From Sergeia podlipaevii (Eukaryota > Euglenozoa > Kinetoplastea > Trypanosomatida > Trypanosomatidae), in assembly GCA_030849805.1 (NCBI GenBank), contig JASANZ010001862.1, positions 1-20,074 of the forward strand: a stretch of 20,074 bases of DNA, written 5' to 3'. Position numbers and translations under genes: made by a program. Positions within the stretch are counted from its first letter, which is position 1. Every line of letters begins with the position of its first letter. The notes under the pieces were generated by a model. The model ran no database searches. It was given only the letters and a program-made list of their open reading frames with translations, and had not been told where the DNA came from. Below, one piece after another: positions 1 through 7,375 of this stretch.

Positions 1-188
1 ACTCGCACTGGTGGACGGATCTCTAAAAGCATTGGCTGAGACATAAATACTTCGCGAACTGCTGTCAGAACTGCTCGGATCTCCTCCTCCTTTATGAGGA
101 TTTGCCTTTGTACACGGTTGCCCTTTACTGTAAGCATCTTCTCGATGAGCGACTGCACCATCGGAAAAATATTACTGTTGCTGCTCAT
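1..188 (-). CDS. PP1-type Ser/Thr phosphatase paralog, 5' end only (cut by window edge)
   Basis: This is the N-terminal part (62 full codons) of a second protein phosphatase 1 catalytic subunit; its 3' end lies beyond the left edge. The reading starts MSSNSNIFPMVQSLIEK and runs into [20 protein letters not shown], which is the PP1 N-terminal helical region just before the metal-binding GDxHGQ loop, so no catalytic residue is inside the window. It resembles the complete PP1 gene at 1878-2789 but has an N-terminus three residues longer and many substitutions before residue 40; from there the protein is identical and the DNA is identical for 62 bases. The ATG at 188 is supported by a T/C tract and an AG nine bases upstream. 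The tandem arrangement fits the PP1 gene arrays known in trypanosomatids. I am sure of the family; whether the full gene is intact cannot be seen. Confidence 0.9.
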   Translation of the reverse strand, partial: MSSNSNIFPMVQSLIEKMLTVKGNRVQRQILIKEEEIRAVLTAVREVFMSQPMLLEIRPPVR

Positions 189-197
189 TTTCTCCTG

Positions 198-236
198 CTA
201 AGTGTGAGAGAAGGCACAAAGAAAAAAAAAACAGAG
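198..236 (-). promoter_or_regulatory. Predicted spliced-leader acceptor of the left PP1 paralog
   Basis: On the gene-sense strand a T/C-rich tract with a run of nine to ten T is followed by TTAG, with the AG at 198-199. The start codon lies nine bases further on. Two more AGs lie closer to the ATG, so the exact site could shift by a few bases. Prediction from sequence pattern only. Confidence 0.5.
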
Positions 237-463
237 AGAAGAAACAGAAGCGGGCAAAAGGGTCGAGCTTAAATACACAACCACCTTTCGTAGTACTACC
301 TCGCAAAAAAAAAAAAAAACCTTCAGTCACAGACTGCGAAGCAAAATCAAATATTTAGAGAGAACAAGAAGCTGATGTGCTAACGTCCAGATATATAGTA
401 TTTTCTCCTGTATAAATCCGTATAACCTTTAAAAGAAACAAGATGAAAAGCTAGACACGATAC

Positions 464-481
464 GTGTGTGTGTGTGTGTGT
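464..481. repeat. (GT)9 microsatellite
   Basis: Nine uninterrupted GT units in the spacer between the PP1 paralogs. Confidence 0.95.
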
Positions 482-761
482 ATGCGCAAAAGTGGACGGG
501 AGAGGCGTGTAGATAATAAGCAAATCTACCAAAGCAATCCGTTAGGATAAAAAAAATAGGTTACTCTTGTAAAAAAAAAAGTACAGGGTTCGGTAGGTTT
601 GCAAGAATAAAAAATAAAAAAAGATGCTATCTATGTGTGTGTATGTATATATGTACAAATTCTTTTCGGTTCTTTTCTTCTTGATGGCGATGAGATGTAT
701 GTGGAAACCTTCTTTCTTTCTCTTCCTTTCCGCTATTTTTGCACATATTTTTATTAGTCAA

Positions 762-777
762 ATATATATATATATAT
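762..777. repeat. (AT)8 microsatellite
   Basis: Eight AT units, 25 bases before the longest A run of the window. Confidence 0.95.
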
Positions 778-802
778 GAGATTTAGTGAAGAGATGTAGT
801 TC

Positions 803-829
803 AAAAAAAAAAAAAAAAAAAAAAAAAAA
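803..829. repeat. 27-base A homopolymer (T on the gene-sense strand)
   Basis: This is the longest homopolymer in the window. On the sense strand of the PP1 array it is a T27 tract, which could act as an upstream polypyrimidine tract for the left paralog. The length is likely unreliable, because homopolymers this long are error-prone in sequencing. Confidence 0.9.
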
Positions 830-1150
830 CATCTCAAGTTGATCGCAGACAAAATATGAAAGAGACTTTGATCAGTAAACAAGAGTTGTGCTCAGCACAT
901 TAAACTCCCTCATAAGCAAAGCATCGATAATTTTTTTTGTGTCATAAAATGTTTCACTTTCACTGTGGGTGAGGACGGTGTGTCCAACTATTGCTGGATA
1001 CTCGGCGGCACTAGTAGTGAAAATACCTAATGCAAACAAATTGAGAAAAAGACAAAAGAAACCTCACCTGTATGCACATATTCCTCAAAAAACAAGTAAA
1101 GAAAAAATCTATATATATAGTGCAAGCTAATATTGTACAACGGTTTTTCA

Positions 1151-1170
1151 TTGTTGTTGTTGTTGTTGTT
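1151..1170. repeat. (TTG)6 trinucleotide repeat
   Basis: Six TTG units plus two bases. Read on the minus strand it gives a short poly-Asn stretch in a spurious open frame. Confidence 0.95.
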
Positions 1171-1877
1171 ACTCCAATAAAGGAAAAAGATCAGAAAACA
1201 GTGGCGCATAGAAATACACGCGTGAACGTAGTCTTTCCATTTCTTCTTTCTGTTGATCTTGTTGATTTATGAGAGAAATGCTGCTTTCTTAACAACAACG
1301 AACAGGTTTCAGTCAATAGTGGCGCGCATGCCCCCTTCTTCTATTTTTCTCTGCACTTTCTCGTGTATCGCGCACACACACAAACACAGAGAGAGAAAAA
1401 CAAAACTCCCTGGACTCTATGTGAGTGCATGCACACAGCAACTAAAAAATGAAAGAAAAGAAAAGCATTAAAAGAAATATTCGATTAGCTGCACCATCAC
1501 TCTGCAGTACATAACAGAAATATTTTTTAAAAAAATGAGCATATATAAAAAACAGGATTCCGGGTCAATCACATCCATCAATAACTCCCCTCTACGAAAC
1601 TCCAACTTCTCCACCTGCTCATAAGAAAAAAAAGAGCAACCGTAACTCTTCGAGAAAATAAATTTAGGAAAAAAAACTATACACCCTTGAGTGTGAGTCC
1701 GCAAAAACGCACACGTAACAACATCTCCCCCAACATATAGGAATGTAGTGGGGAAATCACAAGGAAAGAAAAAACATGCAGTTCATTCTGATACACAGAT
1801 GAACAAGACTAATGGCAATAGAAACTGCATGTGAGCTATTTAAAAGAAGTTTATATATATACAGCAGCTTCACACAC

Positions 1878-2789
1878 TCAGCCGGTCCCCTTTCCGAAGA
1901 CAGGAATAATGAGAAAGGAACACTGCAACTTCTCGTCAATCGTCATAACTGCGGCGTCATTATCGAATTCCCCACAGTAGTTGGGGGCGGAGAACACAGT
2001 AACCAACTGACGACTCGCAAAAAACCCATAACCGCGTCCCATCACTTGATGCGCACGCACAATGAGATCCATGTCCACCATGTCAAGGAAGTCGTTCACG
2101 ATATCCTCGCCAAACAGGTAACTCACACCGCGATCGCTCTCTAGAAACCCTTGCACATCATCCTCCGGGTCTGCCCACAATAAATCGCACAGGATGCCCC
2201 GGTCAGGAACATCACATGGGCGTTCAATCTCGTTGATTGCGATAAGTGCAGTCAGATCAGGGCTAAGGCCTCCATGCATACAAATGATCTTTTCGCTAAT
2301 TACACAGCACACGGGCATGGTGTTGAATACGTCGGTAAACGCTTTGAACAGCTTTATATTGTATCGCCGCTTCACGTCATCAAAGAAGCCGTATAGTCTA
2401 TTAATGCTAGCACACTCGTGATTACCGCGAAGAAGGAAAAAATTCTCAGGATACACAATTTTATAGCAGTATTGGAGAATGATGGTCTCAATGCTATGCT
2501 TGCCTCGATCAACGTAGTCGCCAAGAAAGAGGTAGTTAGAATATGGCGGAAACCCACATTTTTCGTACACTCGCAGCAGGTCATAGTACTGGCCATGCGT
2601 GTCGCCGCACACTCGCACTGGTGGACGGATCTCTAAAAGCATTGGCTGAGACATAAATACTTCGCGAACTGCCGTTAGTACAAAACGTATATCATCCTCC
2701 TTCATAAGCACTTGAGTGTGCTGTGCGTTTCCGCGGACGGCTAACAGTTTCTCAATAAGAAACTGAACAATTGGCGGCGCATTCGCCAT
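1878..2789 (-). CDS. PP1: Protein phosphatase 1 catalytic subunit (PP1), complete
   Basis: Metal-dependent Ser/Thr phosphatase of the PPP family, acting in nucleus and cytoplasm with regulatory subunits. The 303-residue protein has the PPP signatures in order: GDTHGQ at 62-67, [10 protein letters not shown] at 90-99, [10 protein letters not shown] at 121-130, HGGLSPDL at 172-179 and [11 protein letters not shown] at 267-277, so all metal ligands are present. CASIN and GEFDN separate PP1 from PP2A and calcineurin. The loop reads GDTHGQ where human PP1 has GDIHGQ. The protein ends about 10 residues after CSFLIIP and lacks the long tail with the CDK phosphorylation site of animal PP1. The open frame continues upstream to about 2903, but a T12 tract and a CAACAG acceptor six bases before the ATG at 2789 fix the start. 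A paralog lies 1.7 kb downstream in the same orientation. Family assignment is very secure. Confidence 0.97.
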   Translation of the reverse strand: MANAPPIVQFLIEKLLAVRGNAQHTQVLMKEDDIRFVLTAVREVFMSQPMLLEIRPPVRVCGDTHGQYYDLLRVYEKCGFPPYSNYLFLGDYVDRGKHSIETIILQYCYKIVYPENFFLLRGNHECASINRLYGFFDDVKRRYNIKLFKAFTDVFNTMPVCCVISEKIICMHGGLSPDLTALIAINEIERPCDVPDRGILCDLLWADPEDDVQGFLESDRGVSYLFGEDIVNDFLDMVDMDLIVRAHQVMGRGYGFFASRQLVTVFSAPNYCGEFDNDAAVMTIDEKLQCSFLIIPVFGKGTG

Positions 2790-4073
2790 ACTGAACTGTT
2801 GAAACAAAAAAAAAAAATATGTGAAGCTGCGTATACAAATGTGTATGTGTCCACACACGAAAGCTCTTATTTTTAAAAAAAGCAAAGTTAAGATTCCTTC
2901 CACTTCTCAGAAAAAAAAAACGTATCAAATGTCGACAGCGATGTTTAAAGATCAAAGTAAAAAAGAAGGCCGGCAGGAGAATTATAGACAGTAAAGTACG
3001 CAGTGATTATGCAAAGTTTGAGATGTTGCGTCTAGATGGAAAATTTTAGAATGCGTTCTCTCTCTTTCTTGCTGAGAAAAAAAAAAAATGAAACTAGTGA
3101 ATGAAAATAAAAATATATCTATATATATCGCGGCCAATATATAACTCTCTCTAAGGCCACCTCTTTTTCTCTCGGTGACAAAAGTGCACCTCTGTACCTG
3201 CAGGCTGATCAGAGACAGCTTTTTGTTGTTGCTGCTGTTCTGATGCAAAAAAAAAAAAAAAAACCCACAGAAAAAAAGAGAAAAAAAGAAGCATTTCAAA
3301 TATATTGCAATGAAGAGGAGGACATACCCGGATTGCCTTGTGACATGCTTGACCTCTGCTGCATGCAATCGTCTTCTTTTGGGTAGTGGCAAAAAAAAAA
3401 AAAAAAACGCTGAAGTCACTGGACTTGCTGTTGATCTTCACTTTTTGGCTCGCACTGTGTATTTATTTATAGCTGACAAACCTGAAAAAGAATATACACC
3501 CCCAGTGCAGCAGAGTTTATATATTCAAAAGAAAAAATTATACGATCGAGGATAAAGACAGTGTTCTCGTAAACTAATCTCATCTTCTTTTCTGTTCCCC
3601 TCTCCCTGTCGCTCTCGATCATTCCTTCTCCTCCCTGTGAACACTGATATTTACAGCGCGGGTAATACACAATGACAAGTAGAATAGTGCAAAGCAATAG
3701 CACATAAATTTGATAAAGGAAATAAGAGGGAGAAAGATAAAGAGAAGGGAAGGAGATGTTTGGCGATTAACCACACCGAAGAGCATGACCATGTGGAGAA
3801 AAAAAAGAAGATAAAAAAAGAAATGAAAGAAGAAGATAACGCAAGCATTCCGATGCCTGAGATAGCAATCTTTTGATATCTGCTGCTTATCTAAAGCTAC
3901 TGTACGCCGTCTTATTCTCGCTGCTATTCTCTCTGGCAAGTATCTTCTGTCACTTGCTTCCTCCTTGTTCGTCTGTCTAAATATGTATGTGTTCCTCCAC
4001 TTCATGTGCACGTACGTCAAATTCAAAGAAAAAAGATGCAAACATATCAAAAAAAAAAAAAAAAAAATCTCCA
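2790..4073. other. Intergenic region upstream of PP1
   Basis: This 1.3 kb spacer is A-rich on the + strand, with runs at 3247-3263 (17), 3391-3407 (17) and 4049-4067 (19). It should hold the 3' UTR of the 245-residue gene and the 5' signals of PP1. The open frames are dominated by Phe/Lys from T/A runs and overlap each other on both strands, so I do not call them. A 151-codon frame starts in a TAATG overlap with the upstream gene's stop; see the rejected items. Confidence 0.65.
2796..2817 (-). promoter_or_regulatory. Predicted spliced-leader acceptor of PP1
   Basis: On the sense strand a T12 tract (2806-2817) is followed by GTTTCAACAG with the AG at 2796-2797. The ATG follows after only six bases (TTCAGT). 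A second AG within those six bases would leave a one-base leader. This decides the PP1 start against the upstream open frame. Confidence 0.6.
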
Positions 4074-4811
4074 TTATTCGTAAGTCTTTCGTGTATAGTA
4101 GCTGTCTGGCTTGTTAACGTCGTACATGTTCACACCAGGTGAATAGGACAGCGCAAAAGTGATAAACAGCACCCAGTTATACACAGAATGCCACACCCGC
4201 ACGGACCAGGAAAGCTTCTCGCGCTTCAGTTTCTTTGCCAGTGGGCGTGGCGCATCCATGAAGGGATCTGTGGGCATTGTCAGCGTTGCCGACTCCCCGC
4301 CAGCCTCCTCGTCCTCGCTATCATCCCACTCGCGGGACTTGACAGAGGGCAGTGGGGTCGCGCGGGCGCTCATGCGGGCTTTTACTTCAGCCCACCGCTG
4401 ATTCCGAATACTTTGTTGCTCTGTCTCCTCTCGCGCTGTGTCGAGCTTGCGTTGCACTTCCCGCTCCTCTTCCACCCTCTGTAGTTCTGCTGTCATGGCT
4501 ATAAGATTTGTCATTGGGACCTCGTCCTTGAGCTGCACGGTCTTTTTCGGCTTCTTCGAGGAAGTAACCCCTGACGACGATGAGGTAGACTGAGCCACTG
4601 CAATGGTGGTGGCGGCCTCAGCGTTTGTCTTTGAACTCTTAAATCCAGTGTTGCGCTGACGCAAGGTCGGCTCTGTAGACACTATAACAGTTGCAAGAGG
4701 AAGAATTTTAGTAGTCGTGGTCGCTGGTCTTGTTTGCATCTCAATGTCCATGGTGCTTTCCTGGCGCGACTCTGCGCCAAAGGGCTCATGCACATCATCA
4801 AACTCCGACAT
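4074..4811 (-). CDS. Hypothetical protein with coiled coil and C-terminal hydrophobic segment
   Basis: I do not recognise this 245-residue protein. Residues 1-95 are polar and Ser/Thr/Ala-rich, probably disordered, with a basic patch SSKKPKK at 84-90. Residues about 105-145 are rich in Glu, Arg and Gln with heptad-like spacing and probably form a coiled coil. An acidic stretch DDSEDEE lies at 163-169, followed by basic KKLKREK at 193-199. One hydrophobic segment (about 205-224, with VYNWVLFITFALSY) comes 20 residues before the end, which would suit a tail-anchored or C-terminally anchored membrane protein. The start at 4811 is the first ATG of the frame; several AGs lie in the 50 bases upstream. 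Base composition and the clean frame support a real gene. A role in membrane tethering is only a guess. Confidence 0.8.
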   Translation of the reverse strand: MSEFDDVHEPFGAESRQESTMDIEMQTRPATTTTKILPLATVIVSTEPTLRQRNTGFKSSKTNAEAATTIAVAQSTSSSSGVTSSKKPKKTVQLKDEVPMTNLIAMTAELQRVEEEREVQRKLDTAREETEQQSIRNQRWAEVKARMSARATPLPSVKSREWDDSEDEEAGGESATLTMPTDPFMDAPRPLAKKLKREKLSWSVRVWHSVYNWVLFITFALSYSPGVNMYDVNKPDSYYTRKTYE

Positions 4812-5524
4812 GAGAACTACAATGAACTGCTCTAGTGCTACTTGAAAAGAGCGCTGAATGGATAATAAAAAAGAATGGAAAAAATTCCTTTAGGTAAAAA
4901 AAAAAAGAGAGAGATAACGCACCAACTATCGTATGTTCGTATGTGTAGTGAGTAGCAACGCTCCCTTTGTCTGCTTATAATGCGAAAAAAATAAAGCGAA
5001 TGTACCTTATGCCGTGGTAAGTTACAACTAAAAACGTAAATAACATTGATATTTTTTTTTAAAAAAAAAGGTGATGCAAGTAGAGCTCCAAAGGAAAAAA
5101 AAAAGGTGATGGCAGAAATTGTGCAATCAACAAAAAGCCTGTGTAGGTAAAGGCCTTGGCCATCTCTATCAGTGAGAAAATGCAGCGCGTACGCATATAA
5201 TATGTTAAAATACAAAAAGTAGTACAAAAAAAAGCTTATGTATGATTGTATTTAGCTACGTCGCAGTTCATCCATCAAACAGAAACCAAAAGAAAGCAAA
5301 AAAAAAAAAAATGAAATGAGACGGAAACGATATAGTGTATTTGAGAAGTACTTTGCTCTTCCCTGTAGACCCCAACAAACGAAACCCAGAAAAAAATAGA
5401 GTAGAATGACAGAAAAACAAGGGGGTACATTTTGCTTGTCCACACGCATACACACACACGCACACGTGACTTTCCTCACACTTACCCCTTTAATTTTGTT
5501 CTGTTTGTTGAAACTCTCTCAAAA
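4812..5524. other. Intergenic region, no gene seen
   Basis: This 0.7 kb AT-rich spacer contains a T/C tract on the sense strand near 4895-4915 and several A/T runs. It should hold the 3' UTR of the SDR gene and the splice signals of the 245-residue gene. Minus-strand open frames here are Phe-rich readings of T runs. Confidence 0.65.
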
Positions 5525-6904
5525 TTATTCAGTCCTGAGTCGTGAGAAGTGGTCAAACACTGCCTCTGCATTACGCATCTCTGTTTCTGTGTATGCAGAA
5601 GAACCACCAATATCGATTCGGCTACCAGTAACTGATTCACATAGAGCCAACGACTTGGCGATAATATTCGCAAGCAAGCGTGCGGACAAATCCCCCTCTG
5701 CGCACGGAACAAAATGCAGCGGATCATTGATTCGATTGTTCTTTGCAACGTCTATTCGTTCGTAAAAGCATGGGTAGGTAATATCTGCCAACCTCAATAG
5801 TGTAAAGCGAAGTACACTTTCTCCAGGGCCATCAGGGAGCAATGCCATGCCACCATTACTATCATTTCCATCTCCACCACCCACTTTTGCGCTGGTAACA
5901 GAAGGTGATGTCAACACCTTTGATGATGCCTCCCCTCTGTCAGTGAGGAGCGCACGCTCCTGCGCTTGCACTGCCCTGCAGTATCCACCAGGAAAAGCCC
6001 ACATCCGCCGATACCAGTAGAGCGGCGATAGCCACCCGGAGTGAATCCATAAGGGAGAAAGTGCAACAAGGTGCGCATCTACCTTCTTGCATACCTCGAG
6101 CGTTTTCTCAAAAGCCTCCTGTTCCACCAAAGCAGCCCTAGCGGCACTGAGCCAGGAGCGATGACGCTGATTCAAAGAAGAAACGAGGGCGGAAGGGAAC
6201 CAATACACAAGCGAAGCCTTGCGCAAAGCGTAGTTCATGTCTTCAGAAGAGTCAAGATCGCCTTCAATCAGCTCCAGTGTGTAGTAACGCTGCTCCAAGC
6301 TGTGCGTTGTGACTCTGTATTGATACCACACGACGCGCTGCTCTTGTGGCAACTGCTCCCCATCCCCGCGTTTTCCTTTGCCCTGATCTTCGAGCTGAGG
6401 AGCGCCAGGCGTCCTCACTCCAGATGACAATAAGGCCAGATCTACAAACCCGAGAGAAGTCCGGTGCCGTCGCTCACGATCTCCATCCGCAATCGGTACG
6501 TAAAGTTTCTGCGCTTCAGCAATGTTATTCGTAAGCACCGAAACGCTAATCCCACGCTGAAGATACTGCTCAGCAACAAACTTGCCAAAAAATCCGTCCG
6601 CGCCAATAAGAGCCACCGCTTCATCCTCGCTACCGTTGCCTTTCTTTTGTGGTTTCCAGGAGGTTCTTTGAATGCTTGCACCATTTTGAAATGGAAAGCA
6701 AAGAAGCCTACCGCCGTCGTCAAGAATAGCAACTTTTGCAGTGCTTGATGCGTTGATGTGCGCCTCAGTCACCGCGTTGAACTGGCGTGTGCTTTCTTCG
6801 CGAAAGATGCTAAAAAATGGGTTCTGGCACGCTCTCCATACACGCTGCTTCACATGCTCATTAAGATCGAATGGGTCCTTCTGAATGATAAAGGCTTCAC
6901 TCAT
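5525..6904 (-). CDS. Atypical short-chain dehydrogenase/reductase-like (NmrA/NDUFA9-type) Rossmann protein
   Basis: A 459-residue protein with an NAD(P)-binding fold after a 95-residue N-terminal region of unknown type. The dinucleotide loop is GADGFFG at 101-107 (GxxGxxG), followed by a helix and strand VSVLTNN. LIEGDLDSSEDMNYALRKAS (about 212-231) fits the beta-4 Asp and following helix of extended or NmrA-like SDRs, LVALSP at 279-284 fits the next strand, and a late helix at 404-420 fits the C-terminal part. The catalytic YxxxK is not conserved: around Y308 the sequence is YCRAV, with Val where Lys is expected. It may therefore bind a nucleotide without classical catalysis, as the complex I subunit NDUFA9 does. 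A Gly/Ser/Asp-rich insertion lies at about 323-362. No clear presequence is seen. Substrate and compartment are unknown. Confidence 0.85.
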   Translation of the reverse strand: MSEAFIIQKDPFDLNEHVKQRVWRACQNPFFSIFREESTRQFNAVTEAHINASSTAKVAILDDGGRLLCFPFQNGASIQRTSWKPQKKGNGSEDEAVALIGADGFFGKFVAEQYLQRGISVSVLTNNIAEAQKLYVPIADGDRERRHRTSLGFVDLALLSSGVRTPGAPQLEDQGKGKRGDGEQLPQEQRVVWYQYRVTTHSLEQRYYTLELIEGDLDSSEDMNYALRKASLVYWFPSALVSSLNQRHRSWLSAARAALVEQEAFEKTLEVCKKVDAHLVALSPLWIHSGWLSPLYWYRRMWAFPGGYCRAVQAQERALLTDRGEASSKVLTSPSVTSAKVGGGDGNDSNGGMALLPDGPGESVLRFTLLRLADITYPCFYERIDVAKNNRINDPLHFVPCAEGDLSARLLANIIAKSLALCESVTGSRIDIGGSSAYTETEMRNAEAVFDHFSRLRTE

Positions 6905-7134
6905 TTAACAAGAAAAAAAAAACGGTGAGTTTTTGTAATGTAAGTGCTGTTATATTAGTTGATGATAACTCGCAACGTTCAGTTGAATAAATGACAGAGA
7001 AAAAGCAGGATGTTTTTTTTTTTTTTAAGGAGTGATAATGTGTCTATGTGAGAGAGGAGAAGGAAAAAGAGGGTGCGGATCAGATCTTTTAGAGAAGGAA
7101 CAGAGATCCGTCGTACTGAATGCTATCAAAAATG

Positions 7135-7167
<33 letters not shown>
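7135..7167. repeat. (ATA)11 trinucleotide repeat
   Basis: Eleven uninterrupted ATA units in the spacer between the SDR gene and the 494-residue gene. Read on the + strand it gives a poly-Asn stretch in a spurious frame. Confidence 0.95.
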
Positions 7168-7312
7168 GAAATAATTTTATTGTGATGAGCAGTAATAGTA
7201 ATAATGACAATAAAAACCAAAAATAAGGGGAAGAAAAAGAAAAAGAAAAAAAGGAAATGTGGGACTGATGCGTCGTATCATACAGCGCGTCTCACAGTTA
7301 GCTATTAATCGT

Positions 7313-7362
7313 ATCGGTGCATATTTATATACATGCATTCATGCATGTGCCAAGACACCGAT
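7313..7362 (-). other. Nested inverted repeat in the 3' UTR of the 494-residue gene
   Basis: An outer pair ATCGGTG (7313-7319) and CACCGAT (7356-7362) encloses an inner pair ACATGCAT (7331-7338) and ATGCATGT (7341-7348). In RNA this would form a 7-bp stem, an asymmetric internal loop and a 6- to 7-bp apical hairpin. It starts 13 bases after the stop codon of the 494-residue gene. Function unknown. Confidence 0.5.
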
Positions 7363-7375
7363 TTCTCTCTCGCAA

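Larger units (their letters stand above)
189..1877. other. Intergenic region between the two PP1 paralogs
   Basis: This 1.7 kb spacer has no convincing gene. It should hold the 3' UTR of the complete PP1 gene and the splice signals of the left paralog. It is AT-rich, with A runs on the + strand at 305-319 (15) and 803-829 (27), a GT repeat, an AT repeat and a TTG repeat. Open frames here are short and read through homopolymers. One less AT-rich patch with inverted repeats (about 945-1023) stands out. No tRNA-like box pair was seen. Confidence 0.7.
6905..7375. other. Intergenic region with trinucleotide repeat and 3' UTR hairpin
   Basis: A 0.47 kb spacer. On the sense strand a run of ten T ends seven bases before the SDR start codon with no AG in between. 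The nearest upstream AG is at 6947-6948. A 14- to 15-base T run on the + strand lies near 7012-7026. The spacer also holds an ATA repeat and a nested inverted repeat. Confidence 0.7.

Noticed and set aside
1027..1272. Open frames over the TTG repeat
   Set aside because: Poly-Asn or poly-Val from a microsatellite; no start context or domain.
2982..3555. Several overlapping open frames on both strands
   Set aside because: All depend on A/T homopolymers (poly-Phe or poly-Lys) and have no family features.
3619..4074. 151-codon minus-strand ORF starting in a TAATG overlap with the 245-residue gene's stop
   Set aside because: It opens with Phe codons from a T19 run and is mostly Phe/Leu/Ile from T-rich DNA. 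Only the middle (about 3840-3990) looks slightly coding-like. Most likely 3' UTR.
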